In this document: in pieces, positions 1 through 10,283 of the stretch | Layout of the letters: every line of letters starts with the position of its first letter | Position numbering within the stretch: position 1 is the first letter of the stretch | From: Pyxidicoccus parkwaysis | GTDB taxonomy: Bacteria; Myxococcota; Myxococcia; Myxococcales; Myxococcaceae | NCBI RefSeq assembly: GCF_017301735.1 | Contig: NZ_CP071090.1 | Coordinates: 4,888,001 to 4,952,000 of the forward strand | DNA: 64,000 nucleotides | Direction: 5' to 3' | The notes under the pieces: model-generated | What the model was told of the DNA's origin: nothing | What the model saw: the letters and a program-made list of their open reading frames with translations, nothing else | The model's database searches: none | Translations under genes and position numbers: made by a program

Positions 1-1329
1 TGGGGAGACCACGCGACGTACACGGACGGGCGCCTCAACGAGGAGTACCTCGAGCGCCGTCGCAATGCGGAGCTCGCGTACTTCGAATACATGCCCCTGG
101 ACGTGCCGCCGGGCGCGGACGCGGGCCCCATCGACGTGGGGGCTGCGCCGCGCTTCCCGGACACGCGCATCTGGCGCGACTTCGAGTTCGGACGCACGCT
201 GAAGCTGAACGTCCTCGACTACCGTACGAAGCGGCCGTCACACCTCATTCCCGGCGACGGCTACCCGGGGACGGTGGTGATGGACGCGGCGGCGCTCCAG
301 CAGGTCGGAGCGACGGCGGACTTCGCCACGGACGTGTTCGCCTACGTCAACATCGACGACCCGCAATACGGCTCGCAGAAGAGCGCCCTGAGGGATGCCT
401 ATCAGGTGCTCGCCATCGCGCAGGGCTTGGGGCTCGCGGACGCGTCGGCGAGGGCCGCGCAGAAGGTGCAGGGCAACCTCGCGGTGACCTATGTCAACGA
501 GGTCCTGGGGCCCCTCGGCCAGCCGACCATCGACCCGGCGGGCAAGCCCCGGGGCCTCGCGTGGATTCACCTGGGCAAGCGAACCCTCTTCAGCCGGGTG
601 GGCTCGCGTTACATCGTCATCCAGCCCACCTTCGACGTGTACGCGGCCTGGTGCTACGCGACGACCCAGAAGAGCTGCCAGGATGCGCTGGGCGCCGAGC
701 AGGAGGCATCGCTGCGCCAGTCCGTCACCAGCCCCAACACGTGGCACATGGTGGCCAGCTCGGTGTCGCTCACCCGGATGATATGGGATTTGAGCGGCAA
801 GGCGGACATCACCGACGTCTCGCTGCGCAACCGCTATTACTTCGACGTGGACCAGTGGGACGGCTTTCCCACGAAGAAGCGCGAGCTGCTCGAGGACCTG
901 CGCACCCTCGCGGGCGGCAACGTGCTCTTCCTCTGCGGCGACATCCACGCCTCGTTCGCGTCGGTGGAGGAAGGCGTCCCCATCCTCACGGCGCCCGCCA
1001 TCTCCTCCTCCACCGTCCTGAGCGAGGCCGCGGAGGCCGTCTCCGGCGCGGGCTTCCCATCCGGAAGCCCCGTGTACCGCTACACCGTCACCCTGCAGGA
1101 ACAGACGTTGCGCGAGAGCAACCCGGGCATCGCCTTCGTGAACGCGGACGCGAACGGCTACACGGTGGTGGAGGCCCGCCCGGACGAGGCGCTCGCCACC
1201 TTTCAACTCATCCCCAGCGACCAGGTGACGGTGAACTACGCCGACCAGCCGGAGGCGCTCGCCCCGCACTTCACCCGCCGCGCCTTCGTCATCCGCCAGG
1301 GCACCATCACCGAGACGACGCCTCCCTGA
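1..1329 (+). CDS. PhoD-like alkaline phosphatase/phosphodiesterase, 5' end missing
   Basis: The gene runs in from the left edge, open from base 1, so only the C-terminal 442 residues are present. The reading starts with WGDHATYTDGRLNEEYLERR and continues to FEYMPLD, which fits the metal-site region of PhoD-type phosphatases (usually W-DDHE followed by a lid and FEYMP). A later GDIHASF (about residues 313-319) matches the conserved GD-H metal-binding motif of the family. PhoD enzymes are exported, calcium-dependent phosphomonoesterases or diesterases that release phosphate from organic esters. No downstream partner is visible. The signal peptide and the first metal ligands lie outside the window. 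Family call is confident; substrate is unknown. Confidence 0.8.
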   Translation, partial: WGDHATYTDGRLNEEYLERRRNAELAYFEYMPLDVPPGADAGPIDVGAAPRFPDTRIWRDFEFGRTLKLNVLDYRTKRPSHLIPGDGYPGTVVMDAAALQQVGATADFATDVFAYVNIDDPQYGSQKSALRDAYQVLAIAQGLGLADASARAAQKVQGNLAVTYVNEVLGPLGQPTIDPAGKPRGLAWIHLGKRTLFSRVGSRYIVIQPTFDVYAAWCYATTQKSCQDALGAEQEASLRQSVTSPNTWHMVASSVSLTRMIWDLSGKADITDVSLRNRYYFDVDQWDGFPTKKRELLEDLRTLAGGNVLFLCGDIHASFASVEEGVPILTAPAISSSTVLSEAAEAVSGAGFPSGSPVYRYTVTLQEQTLRESNPGIAFVNADANGYTVVEARPDEALATFQLIPSDQVTVNYADQPEALAPHFTRRAFVIRQGTITETTPP

Positions 1330-1576
1330 GTCACACCGGGGACACGCGCGAGCTGCATGGACCATGGCCACTCGAGACCGACGCGGTGTATGCCTTTGAA
1401 GCCCTGCGGAAACCCCTTAGATTGACATCCAAACCAATTGGCGGCACGCCTCGGCCACAATCATCCACCATTACTGAATTGCTCGATTTGCTCGATTCGA
1501 TTTGAAATTGAATTGCAGGGGGTGTTAGTAAGTCATTGGCTTCGGCCAACCCGCACACTCAACACAGGAGAAGTCC

Positions 1577-2152
1577 ATGACGAGGAACGTGAAGCGTTTC
1601 CTGGCTGTCTCGCTGCTGTCGCTCACGCCGTCGATCGCGTTTGCCGGGCAGGACGATTTCGGATTCTCTGACTTCCTTACCCAGCGCAGCGAGTTTGTCA
1701 GCGTGCGTGAGGGAGCGATCGAGATTCCCGCGCTGCGGGGAGCTCCGGCCGAGTCCTTTGGCCCCGCGCTGGAGAACCTCTTCGTCCAGAACCAGACCAC
1801 CTCGACCCTCTCCCTGGGTCTCCAGACCGTGACGGGCACGTTCAACGGAGTGTTCAATCCCTACCCGTGCCCGCCGGCCTCCCTCTGCGGGTACCAGGTC
1901 GCCGCGACGTCTCCGGGCGTCCCGCCCACCCCGCCGGTTGTCCAGCAGTATTACTGGACGGCCAACCCGTCGAATCCGGCCGCCGGGAAGACCTGCGTCT
2001 GGCGGCTGGAGGTCAGCGTGGACGCCGCCAACAACTGCGCGGCCACGGTCTTCTTCGGCACCTACGGCGGCGCCGTGTGCACCGTCGACGCGGCCCGGTC
2101 CTTCATCGACCCGGCCACGTGCCAGACGCAGATCGTCACCAACATTCAGTAA
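1577..2152 (+). CDS. Secreted protein of unknown function (191 aa)
   Basis: A clear Sec signal peptide (MTRNVKRFLAVSLLSLTPSI, cleavage after AFA near residue 23) precedes an exported domain of about 168 residues. The mature part has several cysteines (CPPASLCGY, KTCVWR, NNCAATVFFGTYGGAVC, ATCQ) that probably form disulfides, and a beta-rich, low-charge sequence. The ATG follows a good ribosome site (CAGGAGA, about 7 bases upstream). It stands alone, with an AT-richer leader upstream and a strong hairpin terminator just after the stop. I do not recognise the family. An extracellular or surface role is inferred only from the signal peptide. Confidence 0.75.
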   Translation: MTRNVKRFLAVSLLSLTPSIAFAGQDDFGFSDFLTQRSEFVSVREGAIEIPALRGAPAESFGPALENLFVQNQTTSTLSLGLQTVTGTFNGVFNPYPCPPASLCGYQVAATSPGVPPTPPVVQQYYWTANPSNPAAGKTCVWRLEVSVDAANNCAATVFFGTYGGAVCTVDAARSFIDPATCQTQIVTNIQ

Positions 2153-2165
2153 CTCGAGCCGCACG

Positions 2166-2197
2166 ACGCCAGGGGCCTTCCGTGAGGCCCCTGGCGT
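2166..2197 (+). terminator. Hairpin terminator after the secreted protein
   Basis: There is a perfect 12-bp inverted repeat (ACGCCAGGGGCC / GGCCCCTGGCGT) with an 8-base loop, 13 bases after the stop codon. The trailing T run is short (GTTCT). It may serve transcripts from both directions, since the next gene ends on the other strand at 2246. Confidence 0.8.
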
Positions 2198-2245
2198 TCT
2201 CGAGGTTCGCTATGGGCGTGCCCGGTGCCGCCCCTCGGCCGACCC

Positions 2246-3574
2246 TCACTCGAAGGTGATGACGAACTGCTCCCATTCACCCACGGAGGTGCGGTCGGCG
2301 TTCACCGTGCCACCGCCGCCGCCCTCGGCCACCACGTAGCGGGGGTTGCCGAAGCTGAGCGTCGCCAGGGCCACGGTGTCTCCGGTGCCGATGGTGAGCA
2401 GGCCCGTGCCGGCTATCTTCCAGATGCGGAAGGTTTCGTAGTCGCCAGGAGCTGTGGGGCTGGCCGTCACCCCCGAGCCACCACCGTTCACGGCCATGAG
2501 ATAGTTGCCGTTGACCGTCTGCAGATTGACGAGGTCGCCGGTTTGCAACTCGAAGCCGTTGCGGTCCACCAGCCGGAACCTCTCCCAGGGCCCCACGGCG
2601 GTGCGGTTGGCATTCACCGTGCCGCCCCCGCCCCCCTCGGCCACCATGTAGTAGCCGCCCGAGGAACGCAGGGTGATGGTTCTCGAGTAGAGACGCGCAA
2701 CAGTTGCCGCGTCCGTGATGCTCAGCGCGTCGCGCTGCCCGATGGCCTGCCCCCCCAGTGTCTCGATGGTGGGCAGCCCGTTCGACGAGAACGCCGTACT
2801 TCCGTAGTGCATGATGGAGCCGAAGTCATAGCCGAAGATGTCGTCGCCGTCGGCGATGTGCTGGTCGAAGTTGTACGCCATGCCCGCAGTGATGTTCTCG
2901 AGCCGGATGCGCACATAATTATTGCGGTCCTCGCGCGACTGCTCGTGCCAGAGGCCCACCGCATGTCCGATTTCATGGATGGCGCTGCCCTTGTCGCACG
3001 CGGCTTCCAGCGTCACCACTTGCTTGCCACCAATCCGTCCCACGTTGGAACTGCACCCGGTGCCTGCCTGGAAGTTGACGTAGTCCGGGTACAGCGCCGC
3101 GTTGAGCACAGTGCGTTGCACGAAGCGGAGGTGTGTACGCTGTTGCCAGTGATTGATGGCGTCCGTGATACGCGCCTGGTTTGGCATGGCCGCGTCGATG
3201 CTGTAGGGCACCTCGGAGTTGGGCCAGCGATAGTTTGCTCCGGTGATGGCCACCCCCTGGGCGTGGACCCCCGGGGCGTCCAGGCCTCCCCGGGCCTTCA
3301 CCTCGCGCACGCGCGCCTCCATCTCCTCCACCGTGCCGAGAACCATGTCTCCCTCGAGGATGGCCAGTCCATCCACCTCGGCATACTTCACCGGCACGAG
3401 CCTGCCTCTCGCCGCGTTCCAGGCATAGCCCTCGCGAACCGGGGCGCCAGCCGGCACTCTGGCCTGTTCCGGGTCCAGGCTGGGGCGTGACTCCAGGCCC
3501 TGCTCACCGCAGGCGGTGAGCAGCAGGCAGGGAATGAACAGTGCTACCAGGGCAGCTTTCGAATTGCTTCGCAC
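2246..3574 (-). CDS. Astacin-family zinc metalloprotease lipoprotein with fascin-like beta-trefoil tail
   Basis: The protein begins with a lipoprotein signal (ALFIPCLLLTAC, lipid Cys at residue 22). Residues about 110-290 form an astacin (M12A) catalytic domain with the zinc signature HEIGHAVGLWHEQSR at about 200-214 and the Met-turn SIMHYGS near 253. The C-terminal 145 residues contain three related blocks (for example YYMVAEGGGGGTVNA and RYVVAEGGGGGTVNA), each followed by a WE-F motif, which is the pattern of fascin-like beta-trefoil folds that bind glycans or actin. The GTG start at 3574 is preferred to upstream ATGs because AAAGGAG sits 6 bases before it and the signal peptide begins there. 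It probably digests extracellular protein, anchored by lipid and possibly targeted by the trefoil. Confidence 0.88.
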   Translation of the reverse strand: MRSNSKAALVALFIPCLLLTACGEQGLESRPSLDPEQARVPAGAPVREGYAWNAARGRLVPVKYAEVDGLAILEGDMVLGTVEEMEARVREVKARGGLDAPGVHAQGVAITGANYRWPNSEVPYSIDAAMPNQARITDAINHWQQRTHLRFVQRTVLNAALYPDYVNFQAGTGCSSNVGRIGGKQVVTLEAACDKGSAIHEIGHAVGLWHEQSREDRNNYVRIRLENITAGMAYNFDQHIADGDDIFGYDFGSIMHYGSTAFSSNGLPTIETLGGQAIGQRDALSITDAATVARLYSRTITLRSSGGYYMVAEGGGGGTVNANRTAVGPWERFRLVDRNGFELQTGDLVNLQTVNGNYLMAVNGGGSGVTASPTAPGDYETFRIWKIAGTGLLTIGTGDTVALATLSFGNPRYVVAEGGGGGTVNADRTSVGEWEQFVITFE

Positions 3575-3657
3575 CGTGGTGCTCCTTTCCCGAAGGCACT
3601 CGGGGCGTGCGAAGGTATCCATACCTTCAGTGAAATAATAGTCATACAACATCGAAT

Positions 3658-3683
3658 GCGGCGCTCGGAATGGTGAGCGCCGC
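3658..3683. repeat. 9-bp inverted repeat between astacin gene and rox
   Basis: GCGGCGCTC and GAGCGCCGC flank an 8-base spacer. It lies in the 268-bp gap downstream of rox and upstream of the protease gene. It could terminate rox transcription or be an operator for the protease; it has no T run, so neither role is certain. Confidence 0.35.
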
Positions 3684-3842
3684 GTTCCTGTCGGTGCATG
3701 TGATTTGTCTGGCGTTGGCGTGGGTGCGGGGAGCGTACGGAAGATCACGTAAGTACTACTCACGAGGCCCGTGAGGCACCGCACCGGCTGCGATTGCGCT
3801 GACGGAACGGGCGGCACGACGTTTGTCCCAAAAGCGCTGCCT

Positions 3843-5393
<1,551 letters not shown>

Positions 5394-5404
5394 TCAGCGC
5401 CCAC

Positions 5405-5777
5405 CTATTTCAGCAAGCCGAAGGGCTTCCACTCGAGGGTCTTCAGGACGAACCCGGCCTTCATCTTCTCGGCCAGCCACTCCTCGAGGGCCTGTTGCGC
5501 GGAGGCCTCGTCGTCGAAGCGCTGCATGCCGCGCGCCCTTCCACCAGACGTTGGTCGACACGCTCTGCGTGCCACACGGCATGGCCCCGGGGGTGCAGTG
5601 GCCGGAGAACTCGAAGTCGATCTCCTGCTGCTGGTCCTGATTGAACTCGCTCAAGTAGAAGGTCGTGGTCACGCCGCTCCCGGCGAGCCGAGGCTGTAAT
5701 AGACGCTCTGCCCGGCGACGGTGAGCCCGCGAGCGGGGTCGGCCTTCAGTTCGCGACGTGTTGTGCCCATAGTCCAC
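5405..5777 (-). pseudogene. Chimeric gene remnant: GH16-like fragment followed by WGR-like tail
   Basis: Three frames carry protein-like pieces here. A start segment (ATG 5770, GLTVAGQSVYYSLGSP) shifts into GVTTTFYLSEFNQDQQQEID...CTPGAMPCGTQSVSTNVWW, which resembles the EIDFE region of GH16 beta-glucanases. After about 5540 the reading switches to MQRFDDEASAQQALEEWLAE, ending FGLLK and stop at 5405, which resembles the end of a WGR domain. At least two frameshifts and a junction of unrelated parts indicate decay. Only fragments remain, so no activity is expected. The two family names are pattern-based guesses. Confidence 0.5.
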
Positions 5778-5851
5778 CAGGGTGACAGCGGGTGAAGGAT
5801 GTCCATCCTACGCGTGCCCCTGACGCCCTGAGCGGAGAAGGCCCCTCTCTC

Positions 5852-6688
5852 TCAGTCCTTCTCCCGTGGAGGGACTTTCCGTCCACGAGCAGGCCCGCCC
5901 ACCAGAGATGAGGGCGCACAGCCGAATTCCTCCTGGAAGGCCTGCGTGAAATGACTGTGGGATGAAAAGCCCATCGCAAGGGCGAGCTCGGTCAAGCGTC
6001 CGGCAGCGCCCGGGAGCTCGAAGAGGGCCGCGCGAAGCCTCACTCGGGTGAGGTGCCGGTGCAGGGTCTCCCCTGTCACTGCCCGGAAGACACGGCTCGC
6101 GTGAAAGGCAGATGTGCGGCACGCGGAGGCCATGACCTCCAAAGACAAACGCTCCTTGAAGCGAGTGGCCACCACGTGTTGCAGCTCCTCGCTCAAGCGG
6201 CGCCATGCGCGGGAAACGACCTGAGCGCGTTCCGGCTGAGCCCGCGCATCCGACAACACACACTGTACCAGCGACAACGCCGTCTCCTCCCGGGCCAGCG
6301 GGTCGACGGCGTGCAGGAGCTGGGCATGAAGGCGCGCGGCTTGCGGTGAGACGGAACAGTTTCGGGTGGGCAGACGAGGAATCAGCTCCTCGGCCAGTGT
6401 GCCCCGGAGCAGGAGCAGCGTGCCCCGCTGAGGACGTTCCGTGGGAGCGGCCATCCAATACTCATCCGAGGGTGCATGGAGCGCGGCGGTCGTCGAATCC
6501 ACCACGTTGCGTTGATGCCCAAGGTCACGCACGTGCGTTCCCGCCTGGAGGAGATCCACCTCGTGATAGAGGGCCCGCTCCCGCCAGCAGGGAGGACGCG
6601 GCGAGCCGCCAGCGCAATGCCATTCACCCACGAAGAGCTCACGCCCGTGGAGCAGCGTGCGCATTGGAAAGGCGAGTTCCCAGTTCAT
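5852..6688 (-). CDS. AraC-family transcriptional regulator
   Basis: The C-terminal 100 residues form a double helix-turn-helix of the AraC type (LSLEVMASACRTSAFHASRVFR, then ELALAMGFSSHSHFTQAFQE), preceded by an unassigned N-terminal sensor domain of about 170 residues that includes a cupin-like WHCAGG stretch. The start at 6688 (MNWELAFPMRT) is my choice because longer versions would run into the divergent gene; an alternative Met lies at 6664. The gene is divergent from the NTF2-like lipoprotein that starts at 6741, about 50 bp away, so it may control that gene, itself, or both. Ligand unknown. Confidence 0.82.
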   Translation of the reverse strand: MNWELAFPMRTLLHGRELFVGEWHCAGGSPRPPCWRERALYHEVDLLQAGTHVRDLGHQRNVVDSTTAALHAPSDEYWMAAPTERPQRGTLLLLRGTLAEELIPRLPTRNCSVSPQAARLHAQLLHAVDPLAREETALSLVQCVLSDARAQPERAQVVSRAWRRLSEELQHVVATRFKERLSLEVMASACRTSAFHASRVFRAVTGETLHRHLTRVRLRAALFELPGAAGRLTELALAMGFSSHSHFTQAFQEEFGCAPSSLVGGPARGRKVPPREKD

Positions 6689-6740
6689 TCGAGCAAGATT
6701 CTGACAGCGGCCGTTCCGGCCAGGTTCCATATTGACGGCC

Positions 6741-7271
6741 ATGCGAACCGTTCTCGTCAACGTCCTTCTGCTCGTGACGGCATGCGCCCATGCCCCAGAG
6801 ACACCCCCTCCTTCCGTCCCTGTCGAGACGGTGCCCGCCAATCCGGAAGATGTCGGCACCATCGACGGGGTGATGCGCGCCTTCTACGAAGTCGTGAATG
6901 TCGCCCCGGATGAACCGCGGCAGTGGGCCAGGGACAGGACGCTCTACGCTCCGTGGATCCACTTCGTCGCCATTGGGAGCAAGCTGACGGTGTTCGACCA
7001 TCCCTCCTTCGTGGCACAAGCGGAGCCGCTGATGCGCGAGGGATTCCGTGAGCCGGAGCTGCGCCGCATCGTGCACCGCTATGGCAACATTGCCCATGTA
7101 GCTTCCAGCTATGAGCTGCTCAGGCGCTCGGATGGCAGCCGGCACGCCCGAGGCGTCAATTACATCCAGCTCTATTTCGACGGCCAGCGCTGGTGGATCG
7201 CAAGCGTGGTCTGGCAAGACGAGGACGCGGAGCACCCCATCCCACCGGAGCTCCTGCCTCCCTCGCCGTAA
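6741..7271 (+). CDS. NTF2/SnoaL-like lipoprotein
   Basis: A short lipoprotein signal (VLVNVLLLVTAC) is followed by about 150 residues with the alpha+beta layout of NTF2-like proteins: an N-terminal helix (DGVMRAFYEVVN), a middle strand pair and a C-terminal pattern GVNYIQLYFDGQRWWIASVVWQ that is typical of SnoaL-like 'DUF4440' domains. No catalytic residues can be assigned. The ATG at 6741 is preferred to the in-frame TTG at 6732. It is divergent from the AraC regulator. The fold is fairly clear; the ligand or reaction is not. Confidence 0.7.
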   Translation: MRTVLVNVLLLVTACAHAPETPPPSVPVETVPANPEDVGTIDGVMRAFYEVVNVAPDEPRQWARDRTLYAPWIHFVAIGSKLTVFDHPSFVAQAEPLMREGFREPELRRIVHRYGNIAHVASSYELLRRSDGSRHARGVNYIQLYFDGQRWWIASVVWQDEDAEHPIPPELLPPSP

Positions 7272-7312
7272 GCCCGAGGGGCCAGACGGCGCCCACCGGC
7301 AGCGCAAGTGTT

Positions 7313-7501
7313 TCAGGGCATCCGCTCGACCCATTGGGCGCGTGAAGGGCCATGATGCTCACGGTGTAGGACGGCCGCCCGTCATAGGTCAGGACGTATT
7401 CAGTGACCCAGAGGGCGCCAGCGCTGGTGATCCGCCGTACGGTGAAGCGTTTCCGGTTCGGCTGCGCGGCGCGAGACGACAGAATGTTCTGCCGTCCGCG
7501 A
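7313..7501 (-). pseudogene. Truncated, frameshifted copy of the SnoaL-like gene at 20569-20949
   Basis: The segment is nearly identical to the 3' half of the intact SnoaL-like gene 13 kb away (20569-20819). It begins at the same stop codon but lacks about 61 bp after GAAGGGC, which destroys the frame, and the match ends abruptly at 7501. Only a few base differences separate the copies, so the duplication is recent. Confidence 0.85.
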
Positions 7502-7985
7502 GGTGCTGCTCTTCCAGGGGGCTGCGCCCTTCCCGACGACAGCCAGGCGGGTCCAGGGCACGCCTCCCTGTACCTGTTCTGGGCCACACCGCACGGTGCC
7601 GAGTCGGAGGCGTTCTTCTTCAGCGCGCAGCAACATGTCGTTCGAGGCCTTCGTGGAGCTTCGCGCCTCGTTCATTGCTGCCTTGCCCGATCGTGTAGGT
7701 GTGGCCGAAAAATGGGCCACATATTCCTTCATTGCGCGCGAACGGCTGGGCTTTGACAGACACCATCGGTCTCACCATGGGGCAAAACGCCTCAACTGAG
7801 ATGTGTTTTGACCCATCTTGAATGAGCATGAATTACCTGATTATACGATGCACACTTCGCTCAACGCGAAGTCACGGATGCTCTCTCGCGGCAAACGACG
7901 TCGTTCTGAAGCATCCGCTCCGAAGGTCCCTCAGCTCCGCCGTCTTGCGGAGCAGGTACTCCCCCTACTCCCCCCAGAGGCCCCA
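7502..7985. other. 484-bp stretch without a recognisable gene
   Basis: Open frames exist on both strands but none has a good start site, a recognisable domain or a clear coding pattern. The part after about 7720 is AT-richer and probably holds the promoter of the beta-propeller gene. A fragment of another duplicated gene cannot be excluded. Confidence 0.5.
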
Positions 7986-8927
7986 ATGAGACAGCCTGGA
8001 AAGCTTCTCGCTCTTGTCGTTGCGCTCACCTCGCTCGCCGCACTCGCGTCGGGCGGCTCGGCCGGCTCCCTTTCGTCGTACGGCCTGCCGAACCCCACCT
8101 CCCAGCCGAAGGACATCGTCGTCGCTCCCGACGGGAACGTGTGGTTCACGGAGGCGTCGGACGGCGTGAGGCGCATTGGCCGGCTCGACACCCGCGGGAA
8201 GCTCACCGAGTTCGTCATGCCGTCGGCCCCGGACCAGATTGCCGTGGGCGCGGACGGCAACATCTGGTTCACGATGGCTTCCACCATTGGCCGCCTCACG
8301 CCCGCGGGTGTGTTCACCGAGTTCACGCCCCTGAGCGACGGCGGCTATCAGAGCTTCCCGCGCGACATCACGAGCGGGCCCGATGGAAACCTCTGGTTCA
8401 CCATGGGCGGCATGATCTTCAAGATGACCACGTCGGGTGAGATGACGAAGTACGTCGTCACGTCCAGCATCTACCCGGACCTGCAGGGCATCACGGTCGG
8501 ACCGGACGGCGCGCTCTGGTTCGCGGAATACCAGGGCAACAAGATTGGCCGCATCGACGTGAACGGGAACATCACCGAGTTCGGGCCGGTGGACCAGCCG
8601 ATGAACATCGGCGCCGGCCCTGATGGCAACCTGTGGTTCACCTGCCCGGCCAGCCACACCATCGGGCGCATGACGCTCTCGGGGGGCATCACGCTCTTCC
8701 CCCTCTCCGGCTTCCCGCAGCCGTGGAATCCCGTGGCCGGCCCGGACGGCAACATCTGGTTCACCGAGTACCTCGCCGGCAAGCTGGCGAAGATTACGCC
8801 GGCCGGCGTCGTCACCCAGGTGCAGACGGTGCCCAGCGCCTGGGGGCTCGCCCGCGGCGTGGGAAACACCCTCTGGGTCACTCACCTGGACGAGGGCAAG
8901 GTCTCGAAGTTCACGCTGGCGCCGTAG
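7986..8927 (+). CDS. Secreted Vgb-type beta-propeller protein
   Basis: A signal peptide (MRQPGKLLALVVALTSLAAL, cleavage near ASG-GSA) precedes at least six blade repeats, each with a PDGN-(V/I/L)-WFT motif spaced about 42-45 residues, followed by (K)IGRI-like strands. This is the pattern of virginiamycin B lyase (streptogramin lyase) and related six- or seven-bladed propellers. Real Vgb enzymes linearise streptogramin B in the cytoplasm; this protein is exported, so a lyase on that drug is unlikely without more evidence. The start at 7986 is chosen because it opens the signal peptide; the frame is open further upstream. Role unknown. Confidence 0.75.
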   Translation: MRQPGKLLALVVALTSLAALASGGSAGSLSSYGLPNPTSQPKDIVVAPDGNVWFTEASDGVRRIGRLDTRGKLTEFVMPSAPDQIAVGADGNIWFTMASTIGRLTPAGVFTEFTPLSDGGYQSFPRDITSGPDGNLWFTMGGMIFKMTTSGEMTKYVVTSSIYPDLQGITVGPDGALWFAEYQGNKIGRIDVNGNITEFGPVDQPMNIGAGPDGNLWFTCPASHTIGRMTLSGGITLFPLSGFPQPWNPVAGPDGNIWFTEYLAGKLAKITPAGVVTQVQTVPSAWGLARGVGNTLWVTHLDEGKVSKFTLAP

Positions 8928-8959
8928 CCTCGTCGCGCCACGTCCCGGAAGGGCTCCCT

Positions 8960-9424
8960 TCAGTAGTACTCCTTCATGATCTCCGTGGCCCACGCGGGCT
9001 GGACAACCTCTCCGCGTGGGCCGAACTCGACCATGTAGGGCTTGATGTCGAGGACGGGCGTATCATTGATGGCATCGAGCCCCGCGACAGTCAGCTTCAG
9101 CCCGTCGACCTTCAGCAACCGACAGCGGGAGACTCCGAGACGGTTCGGACGCCCCTTGGCACGCTGCGCGAAGATCCCCACCAGGGGCCAGTCCTGACGA
9201 TTGCGCGGATGCCGCGCGCCAATCTCAATCTTGCTGTCCGGGACGAGATGCATCGAGAACACCACCTCGAGGTGTGAGAAGTCTTTGAGTCCGGCGACTG
9301 CCTCCTCGGTGAAGCGGGTGGTATCCAACTCGATCGTCGATACCTCGCCGCCCCAGTTGTCATCCTCCGGCGTGTTTCGCGATGCATGTACGACGCCGAT
9401 CGGCTTCAGCGAAACCTCATCCAT
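8960..9424 (-). CDS. TsaA/TrmO-like SAM-binding domain protein
   Basis: The 154-residue protein starts with the family's opening LKPIGVVHASRN and contains the conserved FSHLEVVFSMHL, IGIFAQRAKGRPNRLG-like and LDIKPYMVEF motifs of the TrmO (YaeB/VirR) fold. Escherichia coli TrmO methylates t6A37 of tRNA-Thr, but it is longer; this short form contains only the beta-barrel catalytic domain. ATG 9424 is chosen over GTG 9448 because GGAGGG lies about 9 bases upstream. It ends convergent with the propeller gene. SAM-dependent tRNA or small-molecule methylation is the family inference. Confidence 0.8.
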   Translation of the reverse strand: MDEVSLKPIGVVHASRNTPEDDNWGGEVSTIELDTTRFTEEAVAGLKDFSHLEVVFSMHLVPDSKIEIGARHPRNRQDWPLVGIFAQRAKGRPNRLGVSRCRLLKVDGLKLTVAGLDAINDTPVLDIKPYMVEFGPRGEVVQPAWATEIMKEYY

Positions 9425-9495
9425 GTCCTCGCACCCTCCAGCTCTCACCGCGTGTCAGTAACTCGAATGGATGGACGCGTCATGCGTCCTGGACG

Positions 9496-10275
9496 TCAGG
9501 GAAACACCAGCCAGGTGCTGGCGTCGTCGAGACGAAGAACTCGCGGCTCGATGCCGAAGGTCTCCTTGATGTGGGCGGGAGTCAGCACGACGTCTTTCGA
9601 CCCGGAGGCGAACACCTTGCCGTTGCACAGCAGCAACAGCGCGTCCGCGAACTTCGCCGCGAGGTTCAAGTCGTGGACGACCCCCACGGTGACCAGGTCC
9701 TTCGCGCGCGAGAGCGTCTGAATCTGCCGCATGAACTCGAACTGATGCTGGATGTCGAGCGAGGCGAGCGGCTCGTCGAGGAACAGCAACCGGGTGTGCC
9801 CCGGAACCGGACGCCAGAGCTGCGCCAGCACCCGGGCGAAGTGCACCCGCTGCCTCTCGCCTCCGCTCAAGGTGAGGTAGTCGCGCTCACGGAACGCGGT
9901 GACGTGGAAGAGCTCCATCACCTCGTCGCAAATCCGCTCGTCGAGCGCGGTGGGCCTGCCCACGAAGTGCGGGTAGCGCCCCATCATCACCACCTCCCAG
10001 ACGCGCAGCGGGAAGGCGATGGAGACGTTCTGCGAGAGCACCGCGCGGGTCCGTGCGAGTGAGGCCGCGCTCCTGCCGCGAATGTCTTCGCCGTCGTAGC
10101 TCACCGTCCCGGCGTCGGGCCGGAGCTGCCCGCTGAGCATCTTGAGCAGCGTCGATTTGCCCGCCCCGTTCGGGCCGATAATCAAGGTGAGGACACCCGG
10201 CTCGAAGCGCGCGCTGACGTCGTCGACCAGCCGTCTGCCGCCAGCGATTCGGGTGAGGTTCGAGGCAGTGAGCAC
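9496..10275 (-). CDS. hmuV: Heme/iron-complex ABC transporter ATP-binding protein
   Basis: The 259-residue ATPase has a Walker A GPNGAGKSTLLK (about residues 36-47), signature LSGGERQRVHFARVLAQL, Walker B LLFLDEPLASLD and switch His in GVVHDLNLAA. The insertion between signature and Walker B (WRPVPGHTR) is typical of HmuV. The GTG start at 10275 lies 8 bp after the permease stop, so it is translated with the permease. It energises import of heme (or a related iron complex) across the inner membrane. Last gene of the operon. Confidence 0.88.
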   Translation of the reverse strand: MLTASNLTRIAGGRRLVDDVSARFEPGVLTLIIGPNGAGKSTLLKMLSGQLRPDAGTVSYDGEDIRGRSAASLARTRAVLSQNVSIAFPLRVWEVVMMGRYPHFVGRPTALDERICDEVMELFHVTAFRERDYLTLSGGERQRVHFARVLAQLWRPVPGHTRLLFLDEPLASLDIQHQFEFMRQIQTLSRAKDLVTVGVVHDLNLAAKFADALLLLCNGKVFASGSKDVVLTPAHIKETFGIEPRVLRLDDASTWLVFP

Positions 10276-10283
10276 GCGGGCCT

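Noticed and set aside
7986..8927. Streptogramin B lyase (antibiotic resistance) for the propeller protein
   Set aside because: It has a signal peptide and only generic PDGNxWFT blade motifs. The catalytic His/Glu pair of Vgb could not be confirmed.
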